Notes under the pieces: model-generated
The model's database searches: none
What the model was told of the DNA's origin: nothing
The model's input: the letters and a program-made list of their open reading frames with translations, nothing else
Shown here: positions 11,553 to 21,949 of the stretch, one piece after another
Layout of the letters: each line of letters begins with the position of its first letter
How positions within the stretch are numbered: position 1 is the first letter of the stretch
Made by a program: the position numbers and the translations under genes
Assembly: GCA_015501595.1 (NCBI GenBank)
Contig: JADNRX010000014.1
Coordinates: 62,001-126,000, forward strand
DNA: 64,000 bases
Source of the DNA: Hymenopellis radicata
Taxonomy: Eukaryota; Basidiomycota; Agaricomycetes; Agaricales; Physalacriaceae
Reading direction: 5' to 3'

Positions 11553-12740
11553 ATGGACGATGAAGTCTCTCAGCTGACTGTCAGGTACGACGAGATGTCT
11601 GCCAGTATATCATCAGCTCGCGCACTTCTCCAAGAGCTGAAATCCAAGTACGTTGTTCCTTTACCGCATCTCCAGTTGTTTTATTTGTGTTAGACCATTG
11701 GAGACTTCAGAAGGAATTTCTCTGCTGTCGTTGAAAAATCATCTGCTGCTCAACTATATCCAGTCGATGCTCCTACTCTCTTGTCGACGCGCTCTTGGAC
11801 ATAGCTTGGCGACTAGAACACCCCCAACGCAGCCATTTAGTGACCTGGATCGAGATGCGCGCGGCGCCGACGTTGGTGACCTTGTAGATTCAATGGTCGA
11901 AGGTCGGATAACCTTGGAGAAGGTGAAAACTCTGGAGGGACGCATGCGTTACCAGATTGACAAACTGGTACGCGTGGCGAAAGAAGGTGCAACTACTGAC
12001 GTTGTGAATGGTATGTTCTGTCTTCCCGGAGCCCATCCCATATTCATCCCACTTCAGATCCTCTCGCTTTTCGTCCTAATCCCGAAAACCTCGTTGATAA
12101 CAACGAAATGCCGTCTGAAGAGGAGGAGGATGGGCACGTCCAGTCTACAGCTAACGATGGGCTCTATCATGCCCCGAGGTTGGCTCCGATGCCTTACATT
12201 CCCACCACCAAGGACAAAAACAAGGCGCGAGCACCTATACCGACATCACTTGCTGCTTTACGCCATACCGATCCTACTCTTCCCTACACTGAATCCACTT
12301 CCGGACTCGGCTCCACTCCGTCACTCAATGCTCAATCCTCGCGCGCTCGTTACCTTAAGCGTCTCAATGATTTCGAGGAAGAACAGTTTGGGCGTGTGAT
12401 GCTGGGAAAGAAAGAAGCTAGACGGAGAGCGCGCGACGAGGAGACCTTGGCTATGGGTGGTGCACTTAGCGGTGTCGGCGAAGAAGGAAAAGGTCGCGTC
12501 CAGAGAAACAGAGGATTGGAAGATGAATTCGCGGACGTTCTGCGGGATGTTGACCGCGGTAAACGACAAGGTGACGGTTATGACGAACTCCGGAAACGAA
12601 GCAAGAGGGGCAGCGTCCTGGAACGAAGCAGGGAGACGAAGAGAGGCTCCGTTCCTGTGGATTCCGATGAGGCTTCCGGTATGAAACGCAAACGTTCACG
12701 ATTCGAGATGGAGAGAAAATCAATTAAGAAGCGTAGATGA
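11553..12740 (+). CDS. LCP5: Lcp5/neuroguidin-like Sas10/Utp3/C1D family protein
   Basis: Members of this family bind the U3 snoRNP and act in 18S rRNA processing in the nucleolus. Exons 11553-11647, 11694-12010 and 12058-12740 (introns 46 and 47 nt) sum to 365 codons (364 aa). The N-terminal Sas10/Utp3 helical domain contains ISLLSLKNHLLLNYIQSM and MVEGRITLEKVKTLEGRM followed by RYQIDKLVR, a classic family block. The middle has DPLAFRPNPENLV and APMPYIP. The C-terminal half is basic and coiled (RARYLKRLNDFEEEQFGRVM) and ends SIKKRR, a nuclear or nucleolar type tail. It is convergent with the next F-box gene, about 70 bases between stops. Confidence 0.9.
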
Positions 12741-12813
12741 GCCGCCTGCAACATGACATGCCTTGTAAAAGTAGGAAGATTGTGGTGTGTAGTCGTATAG
12801 TAAAATGCTGTCT

Positions 12814-14061
12814 CTACTCTGAAGGGTAATGTACGTCCGAGTCTTTTAAAGGTATCAAGCCCTGCGGTACTGTGCGAAGTTGCACTACATTGACTTCCGG
12901 CGGGAGTACCGCAGGAGAAGTACGATAAAGCTTCATCTTCTTGATGCGCCAACGCGCTGCGAGACTAGCCGGAAATGTCATACCCATGATCAACATCGTG
13001 TCCAACTGCAGGACTATCTCTGTTCTATCCAACGTTCGCCATCCGGTCGCAACAACTTCCAGTTTCTTCAATGTAGTCAGACCTGCAAGTAACCTGGACT
13101 CCGCTACAGCATCAGCTGCCCTGGTCGTACAGATCTCCACCATGCGCAGTTTACGCAAGTTGCGTAGTGCGCTAGGTGTTTGGGGAAAGTAACAAGGAAG
13201 TGGGCAGAACCATATCTCGAGATACTCCAAGGAGGGTATATCGAAGACAGGGCGTAAGGGAGATAAATCCCCAATCCAGGAAGAAACGGCGAAGCGCCGC
13301 AAAGAATCGGGCCCCTTCAATGGATGCTCCGGGGGGTCCTCTGTGATGCGAAGGCGGGGAAGAGAAAGGGTATGAAGTTGAGGCAGGGAGAGTATGGCAG
13401 CCAAATCGGGTATGGATGCCTCTAGCCCCGACATGACGAGTGTAGTTATTTCGCGATAGTGCGTATCACTTGTAAGATTGGCGGGTAATCGTGAAAAATG
13501 TGTGTCAAGGGTTTTCAACCGCTCAAAAGGAATGCCGGCAGGAAGATGGGGACCATTCCCATTGACCACAAGGGTCGTGACCAACTTCATTCTTCCTCCC
13601 CACAGCGACAATGGTGTCGAGAAAGTGGAATCGTCGTGAATGATATGCAGTATAACGAGCTCCTTGGAAACGATGACATCCGAGTCTATCAACCGAGCCT
13701 CTTTAAGATAGCTGAAGACATTGTCTAGGGCTTTCCCGGCAGCGTCCATGTCGCCTGCCCCCACAAGACGTATCACCGTTGGGAGTTTTCCGCGACATAT
13801 GAGGTTCCAGCGGCTACAGACGGAGCGCGCGGAATGTAGATCGTCTTTGTCAAGGAAATCGAAGATATGGGAAAGGATTTCGAAGGGCAGCGTATGGTTT
13901 ATGCGACAGCTCTGCTGGATGAGGCTGCGTCTCGCATCACTGGTGCACGGATGGGAGTACGGTGCTTTGCGCCACCTTGCACCGTATGCCCCCAACAAGA
14001 CGATAATGAGGAATAAGGGCCAGGCGATCATGAATCTGATGAGTACTAATGCGAAAGGCAA
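12814..14061 (-). CDS. F-box protein with an N-terminal transmembrane segment
   Basis: The gene is an intronless frame of 415 aa. Residues about 5-25 (LVLIRFMIAWPLFLIIVLLG) form a strong hydrophobic helix. An F-box starts near residue 58 (LPFEILSHIFDFLDKDDLHS, then ARSVCSRWNLICRGKLP), and Leu-rich repeats run to the end. The F-box is expected to recruit Skp1 to an SCF ubiquitin ligase, and the anchor suggests a membrane-associated substrate. A downstream Met could skip the anchor, but the uninterrupted hydrophobic stretch argues that it is translated. Overall about 1.25 kb with no frame break. Confidence 0.82.
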   Translation of the reverse strand: MPFALVLIRFMIAWPLFLIIVLLGAYGARWRKAPYSHPCTSDARRSLIQQSCRINHTLPFEILSHIFDFLDKDDLHSARSVCSRWNLICRGKLPTVIRLVGAGDMDAAGKALDNVFSYLKEARLIDSDVIVSKELVILHIIHDDSTFSTPLSLWGGRMKLVTTLVVNGNGPHLPAGIPFERLKTLDTHFSRLPANLTSDTHYREITTLVMSGLEASIPDLAAILSLPQLHTLSLPRLRITEDPPEHPLKGPDSLRRFAVSSWIGDLSPLRPVFDIPSLEYLEIWFCPLPCYFPQTPSALRNLRKLRMVEICTTRAADAVAESRLLAGLTTLKKLEVVATGWRTLDRTEIVLQLDTMLIMGMTFPASLAARWRIKKMKLYRTSPAVLPPEVNVVQLRTVPQGLIPLKDSDVHYPSE

Positions 14062-14977
14062 GAGCGATGCTGTACGTTATAACAAGTTCCCATGCCTTTA
14101 TGCCCTGCGGTCTTCCGTAACTGATGCCTCATGTCCACAGCCACAACGTTGTGAAAAGAAGAACAGCTACTCGGCTGCGGATTTCAGCCCACTATGTAGG
14201 CGGTCAAGCTACTCAGACTCAACGATAGCCGGAGAGGGAAGTCCAAGCTGAGGAGACGCGCTACGTGAGAGTGCACGAACAGCTTGGATCGGGATCGGCG
14301 TTGATCGACATATCGGACGCGTTTGCCATGTGGCTGTACATGAGCGCATTGACCGGTCAATGCTACACTCTTTGTTATGCCTCCACTACTCTACCGCAGG
14401 ACTCGAACCGCTGCAAAATTCCATTCACCCATCTGGCACGGTCTTCCTCCGCGCGGTCTTGATCCCTAGCGTTTATTATAATGTTCATTCTAGTACGACA
14501 TCGATAATCTCATCCGTCGCTCAGTCCTTTCTGCCCTACGTCGCTCCCCTACCCCCTTCTGTCTCTTTCAATTTAGCAGTACTGGGACGAACGAGAAATG
14601 CGACGATTTCATGTTTCGCAGATGCCTCGAAGGAGGACAATCGGCCTTCTCAGACGGCACCCGTTTCTGTTGTTGTTCACGAAGGGCAGACCATAATTTT
14701 TGTGACAGACACGACTGCACACTCGCTACTTCTGTTGTAAGTCTTACCTTCGAACTTCCTTCGATGGCAAGGCTGACTCCCTTGCAACAAGTATCCTTTT
14801 CTTGGCGGCTATTTTCTCATTAAGAGATATGATGGATGCCACATCATGGTTCTTATTATGTGGGTGTCTGTCCCCACCAGCAGGAACTCCGCTTGGCCCG
14901 ACTGCAAAGGATCAGAAGCGATAAAAGGTCCACAGGAAGTTCATGCAAGAGATTTCGTTTCCTTTGTCTCGCTCAGC
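14062..14977. other. Intergenic region, no supported gene
   Basis: Two overlapping + strand frames (14330-14740 and 14611-14823) look random in composition and have no domain. The frame of the following hydrolase stays open upstream to 14846, but the conserved protein begins at 14978. Confidence 0.4.
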
Positions 14978-16287
14978 ATGACGACCTTCGAGACCGGGTA
15001 CGGACCCATAGACGAGGATGGCGGCCAACTTTTCTACACTGACAGCGGCGCCGTGCCAAACTCGACTACCTATAAAACGGTCTTCCTCTTTCACGGAAGT
15101 GTAGTTAATGGTAGTAAGGATTTCAGCTTCCGTGCAATGGTGATGCGGACTCACTACGAACCAGACATATTCCGTCGCCTCCTTCCCCTCGCTGCCTCGA
15201 ATAACCTTCGTGTTGTGATCCCTAATCGCCGCGACTATGCCGGATCTACCAGATACACGAACGAGGAGCTGCTGTTGCTGCAACAGGGCAAGAGAGAATT
15301 CTTCGAAACAGTCGCCGCCAATACGATTTCATTCATTTCCTGGTTCGTGAAGAAACATGATGTACCTACATTGAGTCTCGACCGCACAACCGGAGGCATC
15401 ATTACCATCGGATGGAGCATGGGGACTTGCACGTACGTGTATTCTACGAGACTGAATGAGTCAGAGGCCACGCTGAACTGTTGACAGGCCTTTATCGATG
15501 TTAGCCTACCCGGATGCTATTTCGTCCGCCATGTACGCGACCATCGAGCCTTACTTCAAGCAGATGGTTTTATTCGGTAAGCGATCACAGAAAGGCACTC
15601 ATCGCAGTGGACTCTTGACATGGCATAGACCCTCCTGCAGTCGCGTTCGGATCCGATACCATGCCGGAATACTACGTCCCATTTACGGACCCAGAACTCA
15701 AGTCTCCTGAAGAGATGCTCAGCCACTTTGGCGTCTGGGTCTCGTCGTATTATGACCATCCCGACTTCGCATCACACTCTGCGGAAGGTCTGGAAAACAG
15801 GAAACACGGAGATCGAAACTCCTTGCAGAATATGACCCCGGAGGATATGGCGGCTACTCTGGATCAGATTGCCGCAGTGCGTTCGGAGCTGCCGATGTAG
15901 GTTTCCTTTGTATCCCGTGTCTTGATTGGTCATTACTCGGATTTAGGTTCACTCCCCCCGTGCAGCGGACGCTTAAGGAACAGGCAGAGCGCGCCCTCTG
16001 GGACGAGGCCATCATAGAGAGAGTCTTTCCCGACCTGGAGATCGTGCACCAGTATTGTACCGCGTCGATCTGGTCATGCGCTTGGGCTTTCTTCGAGAAT
16101 GAGCATGTCTTGAAAGAGCATAACGAGGCGGGAAAGAAGGTCCGCCAGATCAAGTTCGTCGAGATCCCTGGAGGCAATCATTTCGTACGTCAATCGAAAC
16201 ACAGCACTGGGCGCATCACTAATCCTCCCGTAGGTACACTGGGACCATCCAGAGTTGTACATCGATGCAATCCTCCATGCATTTTAG
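14978..16287 (+). CDS. Alpha/beta hydrolase fold protein
   Basis: Five exons (14978-15432, 15488-15576, 15629-15896, 15947-16184, 16234-16287) sum to 368 codons (367 aa). The start MTTFETGYGPIDEDG leads into the first beta strands and the oxyanion region (TVFLFHGS). The nucleophile elbow is TIGWSMGT (G-x-S-x-G). The probable catalytic His is in GGNHFVHWDHPE near the C-terminus. The acid residue is not certain. Related proteins are common in mushroom genomes, have unknown substrates and are usually annotated as esterase or epoxide-hydrolase-like. No signal peptide is seen. An in-frame ATG-less extension upstream is probably untranslated. Confidence 0.88.
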
Positions 16288-16469
16288 AGTAACCTATGTC
16301 ATTTTGTGCACAAGGAGAGGCAAATAAGCTGGTGAATATTGATAAACGAGACGCTCGACACATCGTAAACATACTCAACCAGCGTTTAATGCGATTGGTG
16401 CATTATATCTCCCAGATGCTCGACGAAGATTCATACATCGCGCTTCCTGTCCGTCTTTGGAGACAGCAC

Positions 16470-18379
16470 TCAGCAAGTGTCGTCCAAGAATGAACGGGAA
16501 CTCACATTTTCCTCGTCAGTCCATGTCATCACACTTGTCGTCTGGGAATAGGTGAGCTAAACGGGTTAGGGAATCGATGTCGAGCAACTAACCACAAGAA
16601 TGGTTCGCCCTTCATTATGCTCGTGCTCTGGGTTGTTCATCGAATCCATGGGAAGGGACAGGACATCCTGAGATGTCTGGTTCCTGATTCGAGCGCGTGT
16701 GTTGAGACTGAATGATATCAGTTCAGTCTCGAAGAACAGCGGAGCAAGGATACCTTCCGACAACGGACAGGACGTAGACTAGAATACCGTGTGAGTGGCT
16801 TTACACGCGCGGACACATATGTCACGTACATTGACAGCTAGGCAGGAGGGGAATCATGCTGATAAGCGACGTCAGCAGGTTCCAACAAGACAGGATGGAT
16901 CCGGAGCCTACAAGAACAGAGCTGAGGGCCTCCAGACGAACTGCAGTATTTCAGCTTCATGATCAATCCAACATCATTCCGAGTACGCACCAGAACGAGG
17001 TTGAACAACGCCGCAAGGCTCGTAATCGCACCGCGATTGATGGCGAGTATAATCAACGTGTCGAGTAGGGTATCGGTTCTGGGGCCACTGATGAGTACAC
17101 TGTACAGGCGGGGACGTCAGACGACGAAGAGGCGTACGCTTTGATCCCCGTCCTCTTCCCATTGAGGATCCAGCATAAGGTGACTGTGATTGTAAGATCG
17201 CATGCCGCGGTGGCGCCGGCTTGAATGCTTGTGACCACCTATGCGACAACGATCAGAACAACGTTAGGATCGTGGTCAAGCACGCGCATGCCTCTGTGTG
17301 GATTAATTGGCTGAACGTTCCTCCGATTCCACTGAGACGTAGATCAGTACTTGAGGGCACAGATCTTAATTTGTGTGGGGATGAACGTACGCGAGGGTCG
17401 TCTGGGCTGTGAGATCCAAAGCAAATGGTCAGCCATGCGGTCTAGTTTCGAGAATATGTCAACACACCGATGCCGGCGCCTGCATCGACAGTGAGCAGTG
17501 TCAAGAGAAAAGACGCCAGGGACTCACAAATATTCAGCAGCGCAAGCAGGGCCTACGATCGCAGCATTAGCGGTGAAGTAGCTTGGGAGCAACGAAGACA
17601 AACAATGGGAACAGCAAGATACACATTTCGTGTCACTACCGAAAGAGTTATCTCGTGTAGCGGGGAATAACAGCGACGAAGAAAGCCTTACGGTACCAGA
17701 TCCGTGAGACGAAAAAACTATGGACGGAGATCAAAGCGACGAAACGGATGCCACGGCCACTTACCATTGTGAGATAAAAGAAACGATATACTAGTGAGGA
17801 CTAGTGAATGGTTTTCCTTTCAAATTCACAGTACACTCACAACTGCTAGAAGTTGAACCTGGACGGCATGTTGAGAATGTATATACATCAGCAGTCCGAA
17901 TACCTACTAAGCCAGTCCTGGAGACGTCTGTTAGCGGGCTGAAGAATATCAGAGCTCCAAATTTATCATACCTGGGCATGAAGTCCAGTTCTTCGAACCG
18001 ACCGAACCGAACAATGAGTTCCACGTAGATCGCATGCACAAACGTCGCTATATGACCGCAGGAGAGCAGCCTACACTGCGTTAGCTGGCGGCTAAGAAGA
18101 TAAGATGCAATTTTTAACCCTAAAGCGCACACCATGAAGCGCACACCTCTGGAGTCGGATGAGCCCAATGAGCTCCGAAAGTATTGCAGGACGACGAGCT
18201 GCGCGGGATTATTAATTCAACGGTTTCGGAAACACTCCATGACTTACCATGCCTGCCCCAAAGCAGCTTTACCTAACATATGAAGTCGAAGGACGCGACG
18301 GAGAGAAATGGACTCACATTAGGTCGATGACCAGCGCGATAAACATGCATCCAAAGGTGTTGACGAAGCTTTCTGCCAT
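16470..18379 (-). CDS. Multi-pass membrane protein, DUF6534-type (possibly degraded)
   Basis: On the minus strand from ATG 18379 the protein opens MAESFVNTFGCMFIALVIDL, the first membrane helix of the DUF6534 family, which is very expanded in Agaricomycetes and has unknown function. Other matching pieces are MVCALGLKIASYLLS, YVELIVRFGRFEELDFMP, SGRGIRFVALISVHSFFVSR, TSIQAGATAACDLTITVTL and IILAINRGAITSLAALFNLV. The conserved cytoplasmic end SFSLNTRARIRNQTS is followed by an acidic tail ending at 16470. Family proteins have seven helices in 300-350 aa. I could not join every exon without ad hoc introns, so the gene may be partly decayed or affected by indels. Treat the span as approximate. Confidence 0.6.
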
Positions 18380-19078
18380 TTGGTGGGGTGATTGAAAAGA
18401 ATGAGGCGCAGTCCGCGAAGCCTAGTCTTTTGTAGACGGGAAACATAGTCGTTAAGCGGTTCCCACAAAGGCGCGTATAGCCTGATCATGATGGGAGTGG
18501 AAAGAGAATATAAAGCGCGCGATTGGATCATAATGGAACAATGTTCGGCAACGCCCGCCAAACGAGCATTTCTTCTTGAACTTGAAGTTCGACGGCCATG
18601 GTCGTGATTGGTCTGCAATAATTTGCTCATTTTCTCCTGCTAACAGCGGTGGAAACGGCCAGCATTCCACTCTCCCCAGTCTGAATGAGCTAATAACCCG
18701 CGCCGCCCGCATCAAGGGTACTAAATCGATGTGCGTCCTTGTGGGGGACTCGGGGAGTCTCTCCACCAATAGACCTCGGCTAGGTCTCATCGAAAGCTAC
18801 CGTTGGTGGTAATAAACGGATATCTTACATGAAGTGCTCATGCGACGACGGATGAGGCGCAAGGCAGGAACAGGTACACTTTGGAGATTACTAGTAGCGG
18901 CGGGATTCCTAAACTGATCATCGCTTCGCCTCCAGGTTGACAGCCGGGACGCGCGGTTCACATCAGAACCCTTGGGCTGGTCAATAATTTCCACCTACGA
19001 CGGACAGCCTGAGAATTAAACTTTCAAGTCCAATCTGCGCCTACTGTTATCAAGATTACGTGCGCCACATCATCTCCT
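18380..19078. other. Intergenic region, no supported gene
   Basis: Only short frames without recognisable features are seen on either strand between the DUF6534 gene and the homeodomain gene. Confidence 0.4.
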
Positions 19079-19852
19079 TCAAGACGTATCTCCGCCAGAC
19101 CTCTTGTATTCCGACCACTGTGCCTTCGCGCGAAGTGCGACTTCCTGAGGGCTTAGACCACCCGTATTATCCGTATAAGAGTAAAACAAGTCTGGATCCT
19201 CTTCTTCGAGCTTTTTCCTCTGGCGACAGAACCATGCCGCGACCTGGCTTCTCTTCAAGCCCGTTATTTCCATGACACGAATAGTCTCTGGCACATCAGG
19301 GTAGATCTCCTCGTAGAACGACGCTTCGAGGATAGCGAGTTGTTCGGGCGTCTTGTGCTTTAAGCGCGGTTCACCTGCCAAGGCTTTGAGGCGAGCAGAG
19401 TACCATCTGCGCAAAGGTATAAGCCGACGCATCAGAGACATATTGTAATCACGTACCTTCCAACCTCCTGCGAAGTGACCTCGCGTCCCATCTCCGATAG
19501 AATGATGGCCGTCATGCAGGACCGGCTCTTGCGTGGGCGCTGCCCTCTGGAATCGAGCACGTCAGACTAAAGAAACATAATGCGAAGCGCAACATACTGT
19601 CCGAAAAATTGCGCTGTCTCCATTTCCCGCTCCAAGTAGGCGATTTGTGCCTCGGTAAAAGGCTCTGCACGCGTCATCGCCGTCTGGAGAACAAAAAAGA
19701 CGGTCGTGAAGATAAATGAAGGTGTTTGACGCGTGATCCGCTACCTTCTCCTTCACGAAAGTGTCCTGGTAGAAAGTGACCGTCGGACGGGGAACGAAAG
19801 AAAGGTGCCACGGCGGACTTTGAAACTTATTTTGAATTATTGTGTCAGCCAA
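19079..19852 (-). CDS. Small protein with two homeodomain-like units
   Basis: Four exons (19745-19852, 19598-19683, 19457-19546, 19079-19406) with introns of 61, 51 and 50 nt sum to 204 codons (203 aa). The second unit fits a 60-residue homeodomain with exact spacing: ILEASF supplies Leu16 and Phe20, and 28 residues later comes AWFCRQRKK at positions 47-55. The Trp48 and Phe49 core is present, but the nearly invariant Asn51 is Arg. The first unit (FTEAQIAYLEREMETAQF to EVGRWYSARLKAL) has the same helix pattern with a Trp48-like residue but is about 11 residues longer between helix 1 and helix 3, as in atypical homeodomains. Homeodomain proteins are nuclear DNA binders. The loss of Asn51 makes ordinary TAAT-type recognition doubtful. 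No mating-type neighbours are seen. Confidence 0.75.
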
Positions 19853-20233
19853 GTGTCAGCAAAGCCGGCGAAGACGTTAACGCGTCAACCAAGATTGTGA
19901 GGTCTTGAGAATCGCCTTGAATCTCATACATTGGAGTGGAGTCACAGTCAGGCGGTGGGATTGGAAGCCTGCTACCACTTCTAGTTCCAGTACAGCTAGT
20001 ACAGCTCCAGCATAAGTAGGTCAAACTTTTCCGTGCTTCAACTTGGCTTCAACAACCCATTTTGTATAAGCGATACCATCAGCATAATAAGATCGACGGC
20101 GCGAGTGGAGGTACACCATAAGTACAGATGTGAAAAATTCAAGTACAGCAAGCGATGCTGGATATGTCCAAAGGTATGTCCAGGAACCGGGCGAAGACAG
20201 ATATCGACACGCAGTCTATAACGGTCACACGGA

Positions 20234-20763
20234 CTAGTTTGTAGGGGTCGACGCCGTCGAGTCCATATCTGCCATCTTGATATCCTCCTCAACGTGGTCT
20301 AGCTTGGTCGCTGACTTGAAGCTTTTCCACTTGTGAAGCAAACTGTGCCAACTGATCCCTAGATCGAAGATTAAGTTGCTGGAAAAGATTGAAGAGCAGA
20401 CGACGTGCCGCCTACGGTCTTTGAGGCCCTCGAGCATATTGATGATGTCGTCCTGCTCGCTAGTCTTCAATTCGCCACCAGGAAGGTTGACAGCGAGTTC
20501 TTTAGCATGCGCTAGGGATGATTTGAAGTCATTTGTCTACGAATATTTGTTGGTTAGAAACGTGAAAAGTGAGATGCGCAATGAAGGTGCATATGGAGAC
20601 GTACCGCTTGTAACAGAGCTTGCCGGCCTTGAACTGTTGCCGTTGTGCCAGGATCGAGCTCAAGTATCGTGACGAGTTTACCAAGTAGGCTTGCATACAG
20701 AGAGGTAGGAAGGCTGTTCCCGCTACCTGGCATTTTTGTTTCCCCGGAGTGAGGATTAGACAT
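20234..20763 (-). CDS. Mediator subunit 9-like small helical protein
   Basis: From ATG 20763 the first exon reads MSNPHSGETKMPGSGNSLPT and a Leu-rich helix (SLYASLLGKLVTILELDPG). After an intron with a GTACGT donor the protein continues TNDFKSSLAHAKELAVNLPG, then KTSEQDDIINMLEGLKDRRR. The order (short helix, LPG, then an E-Q-hydrophobic helix) matches Med9/Cse2, a middle-module Mediator subunit. The last exon is unclear. One frame gives QLNLRSRDQLAQFASQVEKL and stops at 20289, another stops at 20234. The intron between the two is short (29-46 nt), so the end is uncertain. Assignment is by pattern only and other small coiled-coil proteins remain possible. Confidence 0.45.
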
Positions 20764-20845
20764 GATGGATATCAAGAATGCATTGAAATTGTTGAGTTCG
20801 TCATGGACCGTGTTGGTCTTACAGCCCATGCCAACTACTGTAATA

Positions 20846-20917
20846 TCTCTGATAGTATATCGGTTAGTACACGCGCCTGTCACGCGCGAAAGCTGGGTTC
20901 GACTCCCAGTCAGAGAG
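20846..20917 (+). tRNA. tRNA-Asp (anticodon GTC)
   Basis: A 72-base cloverleaf without intron. The acceptor stem TCTCTGA pairs perfectly with TCAGAGA. The D arm contains GGTTAGTAC. The anticodon stem CGCGC/GCGCG closes the loop CTGTCAC, giving anticodon GTC. The T arm CTGGG-TTCGACT-CCCAG is perfect. The A and B boxes for RNA polymerase III are internal. It is transcribed away from the Mediator-9-like gene, whose ATG lies 83 bases to the left. The inverted-repeat element begins 165 bases to the right. Confidence 0.96.
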
Positions 20918-20975
20918 ATTAAAGTGAGGTGGAACTGCTTTTTATTGGTCCCGCCGTCCCAACTAGGGCGTCTGT

Positions 20976-21030
20976 GGCGCTAGGGTGGCGCAGTAAACGT
21001 TTAAACCTCCGGGGGCCCTGGCGCAGTGAT
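20976..21030 (+). repeat. Degenerate copies of the element-end motif
   Basis: Two sequences related to the terminal repeat of the following element lie in the same orientation as its left end: GCTAGGGTGGCGCAG (near 20979-20993) and GGGCCCTGGCGCAG (near 21014-21027). They share the core TAGGGT/CCTGG followed by GCGCAG. They could be remains of earlier insertions or sub-terminal transposase-binding repeats. Confidence 0.45.
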
Positions 21031-21081
21031 TCGTGAACCTACGCCCACGGTAAGTAAGTAAACTGTAACGTGGCCGGGCCG

Positions 21082-21545
21082 CCTAGGGTTGCGCAGTATA
21101 TTCCCCGAGGGGTTAGTAACCTCGGCGGAATATACCCCCATTTCGGGGTGTGTTATTAACGGTTAGTAACGGTTAATAACCGCACACGTGATGTAATGTG
21201 GCGTATTTTCCCGGTCCTAAGCAAAATTTTCTTCTCAGGCCCTCAGAAACCTCTTGAATGGCTGTGAGATAATCTAATGTAAGTTTTACTGGTCTTCTGA
21301 TGTATGTATTCAGTCTAGTGTCTCATTACCAGTCCATCTTGCCTGCAATCACCCTCCTCCCCGCCGATCCCGCCCCAACGCGCCCACCCCCGCCCCACCT
21401 GTTCACATGACTGCATCATGTGATGGGTTAATAACTGCCCAAAAACTTACCTCTCGAAGGGGTGTTATTAACCCGGTTAATAACTGTTAATAACCGGTTA
21501 AATATCGAACGGCGCGATATTATAGGTATCCTGCGCAACCCTAGG
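21082..21545. mobile_element. MITE-like element with perfect 15 bp terminal inverted repeats
   Basis: CCTAGGGTTGCGCAG at 21082-21096 is repeated exactly as its reverse complement at 21531-21545, defining a 464 bp unit with no coding capacity. Sub-terminal blocks contain many copies of palindromic GTTATTAAC/GTTAATAAC (near 21158-21180 and 21461-21500), able to fold into hairpins. The flanks (GGCCGGGCCG on the left, GGCCGCCGGGGC on the right) extend the inverted symmetry imperfectly. I do not see a clean target-site duplication. The size, ends and lack of genes suit a non-autonomous DNA transposon. The superfamily cannot be named from this copy alone. Confidence 0.6.
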
Positions 21546-21949
21546 GCCGCCGGGGCAAAAATTCTTAGCTATCGTCCATTCAGCGGTACACGCAGTTGAT
21601 TGTTGGTTGATTGACAGATCTCGTTGATCTTGATGCCAAGCAATATGATCATCCACAGGTGCGAACAGATGGCTGGTTCACGTTGGGTTCAGGTCGACAA
21701 GGTCGATGTCGCGGTATACAATGGCATAATGCTCAGTATTGCAATTGAATAAAATTGAAGCTCAACCAGTGAATAAGTATGTCACAACTCGTTCATCTGT
21801 CAAAGCGCGAGAAGAAATGAGGGAGTAGAAGAAAATCCGTGTGAGTAGCAAGTATTAATCGGTCCAGACAGTAAAAGGGTGCAAGCAGAAAGCATAAGAG
21901 TAAAAGGCATAATAATGATAAGAGGCGTGATGGGGAATGAGGAAGGCGC

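Noticed and set aside
19079..20763. A mating-type A (HD1/HD2) locus
   Set aside because: There is a homeodomain-like gene, but no divergent HD1/HD2 pair, no beta-fg or mitochondrial intermediate peptidase neighbour, and the domain layout differs.
21120..21510. A CRISPR-like array or replication origin because of repeated GTTATTAAC motifs
   Set aside because: The repeats are short, palindromic and irregularly spaced, without unique spacers, and the context is eukaryotic. They are better explained as internal palindromes of the inverted-repeat element.
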